From: an uncultured Clostridia bacterium
Lineage (GTDB): Bacteria > Bacillota > Clostridia > TANB77 > CAG-508
DNA length: 19,281 bases
Direction: 5' to 3'
Assembly: GCA_947589135.1 (NCBI GenBank)
Contig: CANPZT010000016.1
Span: 1-19,281 of the forward strand
Positions within the stretch are counted from its first letter, which is position 1; every line of letters begins with the position of its first letter. Under the pieces are notes generated by a model. That model saw nothing but the letters and a program-made list of their open reading frames with translations. It did no database searches and was not told the origin of the DNA. Shown piece after piece: positions 1 through 5,602 of this stretch. Position numbers and translations under genes: made by a program.

Positions 1-503
1 GAATGGGAACAGCTATTTTGTTTAAGGTATCGTCATCAACAGGAGGTAGTGATTTAGTTAGCTATATTGCAAAAAAATATAGACCTAGTATGGAACAAGG
101 AAACATAGTAATTATGATAGATGCAGTTATTGTAGGTTTAAATATGATATTTTTAAAACAAATAGAAATAGGATTATATTCTGCTATTGCAATTTATTTA
201 ATGGGAAAAGTAATTGATATTTTATTTGAAGGAATTTATTTTACAAAGTTATTATTTATTATTTCAGATAAGAGTGAAGAAATTTCTAAAGTAATAGAAG
301 ATAAGATACAAAGAGGAGTAACAGGACTCTATGGAAAAGGAATGTTTATGAATAAAGATAGAATAATTTTAATGTGTGCTGCAACAAGGAGAGATATTTC
401 TAGAATTAAACGAGCAGCTAGGAAGATAGACCCACAAAGTTTTATTGTTATTACAAATTCTAGAGAAGTAGTAGGACTTGGATTTAAAAAAATTGATACA
501 TGA
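1..503 (+). CDS. YitT/DUF2179 family membrane protein (3' part)
   Basis: This is the C-terminal ~166 residues of a gene that begins before the window; the reading frame is already open at the left edge, so the ATG at position 3 is probably internal. Family members are about 280 residues, with five or six membrane segments followed by a soluble DUF2179 domain. Visible here are hydrophobic segments around residues 35-55 and 57-80. A soluble tail from about residue 92 carries the typical DUF2179 pattern: GVTGLYGKGMF, then a strand with CAATRRDI, then DPQSFIVITNSREVVGLGF. The exact substrate is unknown for most family members; a transporter or regulator-like membrane role is usually assumed. It ends 186 bp before the prepilin-like gene with no strong hairpin between them. 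Family call is confident, function is not. Confidence 0.85.
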   Translation, partial: MGTAILFKVSSSTGGSDLVSYIAKKYRPSMEQGNIVIMIDAVIVGLNMIFLKQIEIGLYSAIAIYLMGKVIDILFEGIYFTKLLFIISDKSEEISKVIEDKIQRGVTGLYGKGMFMNKDRIILMCAATRRDISRIKRAARKIDPQSFIVITNSREVVGLGFKKIDT

Positions 504-623
504 AATTTTTATATGAATTAATTATAGTATAAGGTGAATAGTAAAAATGAAATATAGTTTGTAATAAAAATGTAACATAAAAATAATTTACAAATAAAAA
601 TAATAATGTTATCATAATTTTAA

Positions 624-629
624 TATAAT
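624..629 (+). promoter_or_regulatory. possible -10 element for the prepilin-like gene
   Basis: A perfect TATAAT lies 61 bp before the start codon at 690, but I see no good -35 hexamer at 16-18 bp upstream. In DNA this AT-rich a lone TATAAT is weak evidence. The rest of the 504-689 gap shows nothing else I can name. Confidence 0.3.
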
Positions 630-689
630 AACACATAAACATAAAAATAGAAATATATAAAAATTAGAGAAAATAAAAGGAGAGAACAA

Positions 690-2286
690 ATGAAGAAAAA
701 TGCAAAAGGAATTACTTTAATTGCATTAGTAATAACGATAATTGTATTATTAATTTTAGCAGGGGTAACTATTAATACAATATTTGGAAATGATAGTATA
801 CTTAAAAGAGCAAGCCAAGCAAAAAATGTACAAGATAAAGCAGGAGCATATGAAAAAGTAGTAACAGAAACAATGGCAAGTTATGATACTAATCGGAAAA
901 ATAAATGCAGACAAATTTAAATCAAATATAGAAAATAATGCAAAAGGAACAACAGAGTCAAAGGGAGAAGAAGATTTTCCAATGATAGTAATTGTTGATG
1001 GGTATACATTTGAAGTACAAGCTAATGGAACAATAGAGGAAGTAAAAGGATTAACAATACAAAGTAGTGTTGAAATGGTAAAAGGACAGACAAAGGAATT
1101 AACAGCAACATTAAGTAAAGATATAACAGGAGAGATAAAATGGAATATAGAAGATGGAAATGTTGCTGAGTTAAGTACAACAACAGGAAATAGTACAACA
1201 ATAACAGCAAAGGGAGAGGTAGGAAGTAGCACAAAGATAATAGCAAGTATAGAAGTAAATGGAGAAAATATCACAGATGAGTGTATAGTAACAATAGTAT
1301 CAAAAGTAACGGCAATAAGTGTATCTGGTTTTGAAATCGAAACAGGAGAAGAAAAGACAATAGAAGTAAGTACAACTCCGACAGAGAATGTAGAAAAATT
1401 AACATACTCATATAATGTAACATCAAATCCATCATGTGTAACCATTGATACCGATGGAAAAGTAAAAGGAATATCAGTAGGAACAGCAACAATAACAATA
1501 ACAGGAGTAGGAGAGAGTGGAACAAGTGTAACAGCAACTTGTACTATAATAGTAAAACAACCAAAACTACCGATAGGAGAATATGTAGAATATAATGTAA
1601 GTTATATAGATATGTATGTAGCAGATATTGATATAAATACAGAAGGAAATCAAGGATTTACAGCAAGTAATGGATGGAGAATATTAGATGTAGAAACAAA
1701 AAATGCAGATGGAAGCTATAGTGGAGTGAAAATAATATCAACAGGTATTCCGGCAAAGTTATATTATAATTTTCAGAATCCAGAATCGTGGTGGGGAACA
1801 GAAGACCAAATTAAGGAATTATATGGTAGCATTCAAGCAAGTAAACAGGCAAAAAATGTTTGTGCAGCTACAGGTTTAATTAAAAATTTTGAATTATTAC
1901 CTCTTACAGCAAATTCAAGTGGAATAAAAACAGGTAATGATTTTAAAACAAATAAGGCATTAGAATTGCATAATTTAACTTTAATAGAAATGAATAACGC
2001 AATAAATAAAATAAATTGCAATAATGATAGGAAAAAAGATGAACTAGACGAGTTTAGGAACTATGATATATTTTATTTAAGAGGTCTAAAATTATTTAAC
2101 TTTGGAAATAGTGCATATCCTAGATATTGGTATGCAACACCTAACTTAGATAACGATAATGATTTGTATTATTGTTACGAGAATGGAAGCGTGAATGACA
2201 TTTCAATGGGTGATTTAGGAATCCGTCCGGTGATTACTTTGAATTCTGATATTTACAAAGAAGGAAATATTTGGAAAATAAAATAG
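690..2286 (+). pseudogene. prepilin-like N-terminus + two Big_2 Ig-like domains, broken by a +1 frameshift
   Basis: Two overlapping frames make one protein. Frame 1 (690-920) starts after a good ribosome binding site (AGGAGA at 678-683). It encodes KKNAKG|ITLIALVITIIVLLILAG, a prepilin-type processing site and hydrophobic helix, then a charged stretch ending MASYDTN. Frame 2 (open to 2286) continues with GKINADKF. Removing the C at 894 joins YDTN to GKINADKF without loss and gives about 531 residues. In frame-2 numbering there is a linker at 1-55, a Big_2-like Ig domain at about 57-140, a second at 143-226, and a C-terminal domain at 228-467 with WRILDVETK and GIRPVITLN near its end. Family +5 glutamate is replaced by alanine, as in many clostridial prepilin-like proteins. 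Expected to be an exported or surface protein. The break may be a real mutation, phase variation or a sequencing error; the sequence alone cannot decide. Confidence 0.8.
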
Positions 2287-2324
2287 GTAGTGAATTAAGA
2301 AATTATTAATAAAAATAATTTTAG

Positions 2325-2364
2325 AAATAAGCAAAGAAATTTAAATATGACTTTGCTTATTTTT
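2325..2364 (+). terminator. Rho-independent terminator after the prepilin-like gene
   Basis: A perfect 12-bp stem, AAATAAGCAAAG (2325-2336) with CTTTGCTTATTT (2351-2362), has a 14-nt loop and runs into TTTT. It lies 39 bp after the stop at 2286. Confidence 0.8.
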
Positions 2365-2395
2365 ATGTATTTGATAATAATAATCTTAAAATCTA

Positions 2396-2424
2396 TTTAA
2401 AAACAATAAAAAATATGATACAAT
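2396..2424 (+). promoter_or_regulatory. sigma-A promoter of the 8-oxoG glycosylase gene
   Basis: TTTAAA (2396-2401), a 17-bp spacer and TACAAT (2419-2424), preceded by TG at 2416-2417 (extended -10). Transcription would begin near 2431. This lies downstream of the first in-frame ATG at 2415, so it decides the start codon of the gene. Nearly the same promoter is found in front of addB. Confidence 0.65.
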
Positions 2425-2456
2425 ACGATAAGAATAAGAAAAGGAAAATAGGAATT

Positions 2457-3323
2457 ATGTTAGAACAAAAATATAAATTAAAAAATGCAAATTCATTTGA
2501 ATTAAAAGATATATTTGAATGTGGACAGTGTTTCAGATGGAATAAACAAGAAGATGAAAGTTACACAGGAGTTTTTGGAAAAAATGTACTAAATGTAAAA
2601 AAGGAAGGAAAAGATGTCATATTCAAAGGGGTTTGTGAAAAAGATATTCAATTAATAGTAGAAGACTATTTTGATTTAAAACGAGATTATGAACAAATAA
2701 AAAAACAACTATCAAATATAGATAACAACATGAAAAAAAGTATTTTATATGGGCAAGGAATTAGAATTTTAAATCAAGACTTGTGGGAAACAATCATATC
2801 ATTTATCATATCAGCTAATAATAATATTCCTAGAATTAAAGGAATTATAGAAAGACTTTCAAAAAATTATGGTGATGAGATAAATTATAATGGAAAGGTT
2901 TATTATGCATTTCCAACACCAGAACAATTAAAAGATGTTACAGTTGAAGAATATAGAAGGTTAGGATTAGGATTTAGAGATATAAGATTATATGAAACAA
3001 CACATACGATACTAAACAAAGAAATTGATTTGGAAAAAATGCAAAATAATCCAAATACTATAGAGATAAGAGAACAATTATTAAAACTATCAGGAGTAGG
3101 ACCAAAAGTAGCAGATTGTATTTTACTATTTTCTACTTTAAAAAGATTTGAAGTATTTCCAATTGATGTATGGGTTAGAAGAGTTATGAACGACTTATAT
3201 ATTAAACAGCAAGATGAAACAAAAGTAAGTAAAAAACAAATTGAAAAAATAGCTCAAGAGAAATTTGGGGATTTAGCAGGTTTAGCACAACAATATTTAT
3301 TTTATTGGAGAAGAGAGGCTTAA
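2457..3323 (+). CDS. 8-oxoguanine DNA glycosylase / AP lyase (OGG1-like)
   Basis: Base-excision repair enzyme of the helix-hairpin-helix superfamily, expected to remove 8-oxoguanine and cut the abasic site. About 288 residues from the chosen start. The N-terminal OGG_N-type domain has FECGQCFRW. The HhH motif is LLKLSGVGPKVADC, with the likely catalytic lysine K217, followed by FPIDVWVRRV with the likely catalytic aspartate D237; lysine and aspartate are 20 residues apart, as in OGG1-type enzymes. An ATG at 2415 is in frame, but it lies inside the promoter -10 region. I therefore place the start at 2457, where AGG at 2450-2452 or AAGGA at 2442-2446 can serve as ribosome binding site. The gene stands alone between two hairpins. 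It could alternatively be described as a DNA-3-methyladenine glycosylase family member, but the GQCFRW domain favours OGG. Confidence 0.9.
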   Translation: MLEQKYKLKNANSFELKDIFECGQCFRWNKQEDESYTGVFGKNVLNVKKEGKDVIFKGVCEKDIQLIVEDYFDLKRDYEQIKKQLSNIDNNMKKSILYGQGIRILNQDLWETIISFIISANNNIPRIKGIIERLSKNYGDEINYNGKVYYAFPTPEQLKDVTVEEYRRLGLGFRDIRLYETTHTILNKEIDLEKMQNNPNTIEIREQLLKLSGVGPKVADCILLFSTLKRFEVFPIDVWVRRVMNDLYIKQQDETKVSKKQIEKIAQEKFGDLAGLAQQYLFYWRREA

Positions 3324-3354
3324 CTGTCAAAAAAGAGGAAATTTTTGACAGTTA
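3321..3354 (+). terminator. hairpin overlapping the glycosylase stop codon
   Basis: TAACTGTCAAAAA (3321-3333) pairs perfectly with TTTTTGACAGTTA (3342-3354) around an 8-nt loop, so the TAA stop forms the base of the stem. The following T-run is poor (TTTAAAA), so termination may be weak. Confidence 0.55.
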
Positions 3355-3420
3355 TTTAAAAAAAGAAATTTATGAATAAGTTTAAAGAATAAATAAAATT
3401 GTAAAAAATCAATAATTTTG

Positions 3421-3449
3421 TTGTAATTAGCTCTTTTATTAAGTACAAT
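3421..3449 (+). promoter_or_regulatory. promoter of the small toxin-like mRNA
   Basis: TTGTAA (3421-3426), 17-bp spacer, TACAAT (3444-3449). Predicted start near 3456, giving an mRNA of about 175 nt that ends at the hairpin at 3601-3632. Confidence 0.65.
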
Positions 3450-3456
3450 ATATATA

Positions 3457-3488
3457 TCCTTTTCATAAAGGAAATCTTTTGAAAAGGA
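3457..3488 (+). promoter_or_regulatory. leader hairpin that covers the Shine-Dalgarno
   Basis: TCCTTTTCA (3457-3465) pairs perfectly with TGAAAAGGA (3480-3488). The 3' arm includes the first half of the AAGGAGG ribosome binding site (3484-3490), and the helix starts at the predicted 5' end of the mRNA. A 5' helix that limits ribosome access is a known feature of type I toxin mRNAs such as fst. Confidence 0.55.
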
Positions 3489-3489
3489 G

Positions 3490-3525
3490 GTGAACATTTT
3501 GAGTTCATTCGATTTAATTTGGCGA
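3490..3525 (+). repeat. direct repeat copy A (toxin start region)
   Basis: GTGAACATTTTGAGTTC...TTCGATTTA spans the SD end, start codon and first codons of the peptide gene. An imperfect copy lies at 3667-3700. Confidence 0.75.
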
Positions 3526-3588
3526 TTAATTATTTTATTATTACTTAGTAATAATAAAAATAATGAAAACCAAAATTCTCAAGATTAG
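3499..3588 (+). CDS. small hydrophobic peptide, candidate type I toxin (29 aa)
   Basis: A 29-codon ORF starting with TTG at 3499, 8 nt behind a full AGGAGG (3485-3490). The peptide starts MSSFDLIWRLIILLLLS: a short membrane-spanning segment at about residues 4-17 with a charged arginine near its start. A polar, asparagine-rich tail (residues 18-29, ending NSQD) follows. Size, single membrane segment and polar tail fit type I toxins (Fst/TxpA-like), but I do not recognise the sequence family. The context is the stronger evidence: own promoter, SD-covering leader hairpin, own terminator, and a convergent small RNA that is antisense to its start region. An in-frame GTG at 3490 overlaps the ribosome binding site and was rejected as start. 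Toxicity is inference. Confidence 0.65.
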   Translation: MSSFDLIWRLIILLLLSNNKNNENQNSQD

Positions 3589-3600
3589 TACAATCTAATC

Positions 3601-3632
3601 AAAGGCAGTCTGGTCAACTGCCTTTATTTTTA
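3601..3632 (+). terminator. terminator of the toxin-like mRNA
   Basis: AAAGGCAGT (3601-3609) pairs with ACTGCCTTT (3617-3625) around the 7-nt loop CTGGTCA, followed by TTTATTTTTAT. The loop is complementary to the loop of the convergent small RNA's terminator. Confidence 0.85.
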
Positions 3633-3633
3633 T

Positions 3634-3707
3634 AAAGAAAAAGAGATATGTGGTCAACATATCTCTGTGAACATTTGAGTTCTTCGATTTATTTTCTCGC
3701 TTAAGCT
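3634..3707 (-). ncRNA. candidate antitoxin small RNA (about 74 nt)
   Basis: Bounded by a near-consensus - strand promoter (start near 3707) and a - strand intrinsic terminator: AGAGATATG / CATATCTCT with 7-nt loop TTGACCA and a U-rich tail, at 3666 down to about 3634. It carries the complement of repeat copy B (3667-3700), so it should pair in trans with the toxin mRNA across its ribosome binding site, TTG start and first codons. Its terminator loop can pair with the mRNA terminator loop over six bases. It contains no convincing ORF of its own. The arrangement matches RNA II of the par/fst locus of plasmid pAD1 (established knowledge). The difference is that each RNA here has its own terminator rather than a shared one. 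Confidence 0.65.
3667..3700 (+). repeat. direct repeat copy B (in the antitoxin RNA)
   Basis: GTGAACATTTGAGTTC...TTCGATTTA, an imperfect copy of 3490-3525 with two single-base gaps and a few substitutions. Because it is transcribed from the - strand, its RNA is antisense to copy A. Confidence 0.75.
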
Positions 3708-3713
3708 AAATAT

Positions 3714-3742
3714 AGTATACTACATTTTTTATTATATGTCAA
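3714..3742 (-). promoter_or_regulatory. promoter of the antitoxin small RNA
   Basis: On the - strand: TTGACA (complement of 3737-3742), 17-bp spacer, TATACT (complement of 3714-3719). It is much closer to consensus than the toxin promoter, as expected when the antitoxin RNA must be in excess. Confidence 0.8.
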
Positions 3743-3764
3743 ATGTTCTTTAAAATACGTTTTA

Positions 3765-3777
3765 ACTTAAATTTTTT
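3765..3777 (+). repeat. 13-bp direct repeat, left (possible target duplication of the IS)
   Basis: ACTTAAATTTTTT, repeated exactly at 5418-5430. The two copies directly abut the imperfect terminal inverted repeats of the IS30-like element. Confidence 0.55.
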
Positions 3778-3867
3778 TGAGAAGTGAAAAATTAAATGCA
3801 AGTATCAATAGTATCCATTGCAATAAGTCTTACATATAGTCTTAATGTACAACATAATGCAATTTGT

Positions 3868-3873
3868 TATAAT
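3868..3873 (+). promoter_or_regulatory. possible transposase promoter (extended -10)
   Basis: TATAAT preceded by TGT (TG at 3865-3866), 38 bp before the transposase start codon. No clear -35. It lies inside the outer-bounded element but outside the inner inverted repeat. Confidence 0.4.
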
Positions 3874-3878
3874 TGTAT

Positions 3879-3894
3879 TGCAAGTGTTTTTGGT
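3879..3894 (+). repeat. inner inverted repeat, left arm
   Basis: TGCAAGTGTTTTTGGT, the exact reverse complement of 5175-5190. It ends 17 bp before the transposase start codon. Confidence 0.7.
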
Positions 3895-3911
3895 GGAAAT
3901 GGAGAAAGAAT

Positions 3912-5159
3912 ATGGTAGAAAAAGGAAAACAACTTACATTAAGCCAAAGAAATAAAATTGAAGACATGTTGAACCAAAGACGTAGAAAATACGAAATAGC
4001 AAATGAATTAAATAAAACACAATCAACAATTGCAAGAGAAATTAACAAACATAAAATTTTAAAACCACACAATATTTATAAATCTCCAAATATGTTTAAT
4101 TGCAAGTATTTTGTTAATTGTAAAGTTTGTACAGATAAATGCCATATATTTCAGCCAATCTCATGTAAAGAAAGAGATGGAAATATTGGTGTTTGCAACA
4201 ATTGCTCTAAAATTAAAACATGTAATTTAGATAAGTATTTTTATTACGCAGAAGAAGCACATAAGAAATATAAATATACTTTATCGGATGCAAGACAAGG
4301 TGTTAATTTAAATACATCTGAATTGATTGAATTAGCACATCTTATTTGTCCGCTAATAAAGAAAGGTCAATCAGTTTACACAATATTAAATAATCATCCA
4401 GAAATTAAGTTTTGTGAAAAAACAATATACAATTATATAGAAATGGGGTTATTTAAAGATTGGGGTATAACAAATATTTCATTAAAAAGAAAAATTAAAA
4501 GAAGATTACCAAAGAAACAATTAAAAAAACGAAAAGAACCAATAAATTACACAGGAAGAACTTATACAGATTATTTAGAGTATAAAATACAAAATCCAAA
4601 TATAACAACAACAGAAATGGATACAGTATACAATAATCAAACAGGACCATATATACAAACGTTTATATTTGAAAATACAGAATTCATGATTGGAATATTA
4701 CATACGGAAAAAACATCAGATTCAATGTCAGAGTGTTTAAATAAATTTCAAGATAAATTATCTATAAAGGAGTATGAGCAATTATTTTCTGTATTATTAA
4801 CAGATAGAGGAACGGAATTTAAAAAGGCACAGCAATTTGAGATAAATATACATACAGGCGAAGAAAAAGGAAAAATATTTTATTGTGATCCAATGCAATC
4901 AAGTCAAAAACCACATGTAGAAAACAATCATAATTTTATTAGAGAGATACTTCCAAATGGTCAAGACTGGGGTCATTTAACGCAAGAAAAATTAGATTTA
5001 ATGTTTTCACATATAAATTCCACACCAAGAAAAAATTTAGGAGGCAAAACACCATATGAGATATTTACATTTATATACGGTGAAGAGTTAGCTCAAAAAC
5101 TCAATATACAAAAGATAGCAAAAGACGAGGTAACAACAACTCCCCGTCTTTTAAAATAA
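3912..5159 (+). CDS. IS30-family transposase
   Basis: DDE transposase of 415 residues that would cut and join the element's ends. The helix-turn-helix at about residues 7-47 (LTLSQRNKIEDML...STIAREINKHK) is the typical IS30 DNA-binding segment. A cysteine-rich stretch follows at about 57-100, with several CxxC pairs that look zinc-binding. The catalytic triad is D237 (EMDTVYN), D298 (LLTDRGTEF) and E337 (KPHVENNHNFIREILPNG); spacing suits the family. The frame is open upstream to 3873, but the ATG at 3912 has GGAG 7 nt before it (3901-3904) and begins at the conserved N-terminus, so I place the start there. The gene appears intact, so the element may be active. Confidence 0.93.
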   Translation: MVEKGKQLTLSQRNKIEDMLNQRRRKYEIANELNKTQSTIAREINKHKILKPHNIYKSPNMFNCKYFVNCKVCTDKCHIFQPISCKERDGNIGVCNNCSKIKTCNLDKYFYYAEEAHKKYKYTLSDARQGVNLNTSELIELAHLICPLIKKGQSVYTILNNHPEIKFCEKTIYNYIEMGLFKDWGITNISLKRKIKRRLPKKQLKKRKEPINYTGRTYTDYLEYKIQNPNITTTEMDTVYNNQTGPYIQTFIFENTEFMIGILHTEKTSDSMSECLNKFQDKLSIKEYEQLFSVLLTDRGTEFKKAQQFEINIHTGEEKGKIFYCDPMQSSQKPHVENNHNFIREILPNGQDWGHLTQEKLDLMFSHINSTPRKNLGGKTPYEIFTFIYGEELAQKLNIQKIAKDEVTTTPRLLK

Positions 5160-5174
5160 TCTAAAAAATTTAAA

Positions 5175-5190
5175 ACCAAAAACACTTGCA
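5175..5190 (+). repeat. inner inverted repeat, right arm
   Basis: ACCAAAAACACTTGCA, the exact reverse complement of 3879-3894, 15 bp after the transposase stop codon. Confidence 0.7.
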
Positions 5191-5319
5191 TAACTGCATA
5201 TTTAAATGCCAGACAAAATAGCACTTACTTTTACTGGAAAAAAATTAAATGCGATTTTGCTTTATTAATTATGCCATTTTTTTGGAATATATATAATATT
5301 TTACACTTAAAATGCCAAA

Positions 5320-5350
5320 AAAGCAATATTTAGAGGCTAAATATTGCTTT
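5320..5350. terminator. strong hairpin in the IS right end
   Basis: AAAGCAATATTTA (5320-5332) pairs perfectly with TAAATATTGCTTT (5338-5350) around loop GAGGC. The run AAAAAA just upstream makes it a good intrinsic terminator for the - strand; for + strand transcripts the tail is poor. It may stop outside transcription from entering the element from the right. The rest of the 5160-5500 gap shows only the IS end repeats and no gene. Confidence 0.6.
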
Positions 5351-5417
5351 AAAAATTGCTATTTATCTTACAACTTGCAATTACTTTACAGAATTGCATT
5401 TAACTTTTTAGTTGACG

Positions 5418-5430
5418 ACTTAAATTTTTT
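5418..5430 (+). repeat. 13-bp direct repeat, right
   Basis: ACTTAAATTTTTT, identical to 3765-3777; see the IS entry. Confidence 0.55.
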
Positions 5431-5513
5431 AACTATTTTTACATATCTAATAATAATCTTATAAAAAGTTTTTAATTTAAAACAACACTTTCAACATTTC
5501 TTTAAGAAATTTA

Positions 5514-5542
5514 TTTAAAAATAATGAAGAATATGGTACAAT
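5514..5542 (+). promoter_or_regulatory. sigma-A promoter of addB
   Basis: TTTAAA (5514-5519), 17-bp spacer, TACAAT (5537-5542) with an upstream TG (extended -10). It closely resembles the promoter at 2396-2424 over about 50 bp. Confidence 0.65.
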
Positions 5543-5602
5543 GCAATATGAATATGAAAAAAATAAAAAGTTAAGACAACTTTTAACAAAAAGAGGTTTA
5601 AT

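Larger units (their letters stand above)
3778..5417 (+). mobile_element. IS30-family insertion sequence (about 1640 bp)
   Basis: It contains an IS30-type transposase gene. The proposed ends are imperfect inverted repeats of 29 bp: 3778-3806 and the complement of 5389-5417 match at 20 of 29 positions without gaps, with a shared core TTAAATGCAA. Both abut an exact 13-bp direct repeat. A second, perfect 16-bp inverted repeat (3879-3894 and 5175-5190) tightly brackets the transposase gene, so a 1312-bp element with those ends is the alternative. I prefer the outer ends because of the flanking direct repeats; no matching duplication flanks the inner ones. The right side holds about 230 bp without a gene. 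Confidence 0.6.

Noticed and set aside
883..920. Programmed frameshifting in the prepilin-like gene
   Set aside because: No slippery run, upstream SD-like stimulator or following pseudoknot is visible; a simple one-base insertion explains the break better.
756..1537. Long - strand open frames opposite the Ig-domain gene
   Set aside because: They are leucine/serine-rich shadows of a repetitive + strand coding region, without ribosome binding sites.
3842..4072. - strand 76-codon frame over the transposase start
   Set aside because: It lies opposite a clearly recognised IS30 transposase and has no start signals.
3879..5190. Inner 16-bp inverted repeat as the true IS ends
   Set aside because: No direct repeat flanks it, and the likely transposase -10 would fall outside; kept as the alternative rather than dismissed outright.
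5292..5297. TATAAT in the IS right end as promoter of a small RNA
   Set aside because: No matching -35 and no ORF or clear RNA behind it; expected by chance in such AT-rich sequence.
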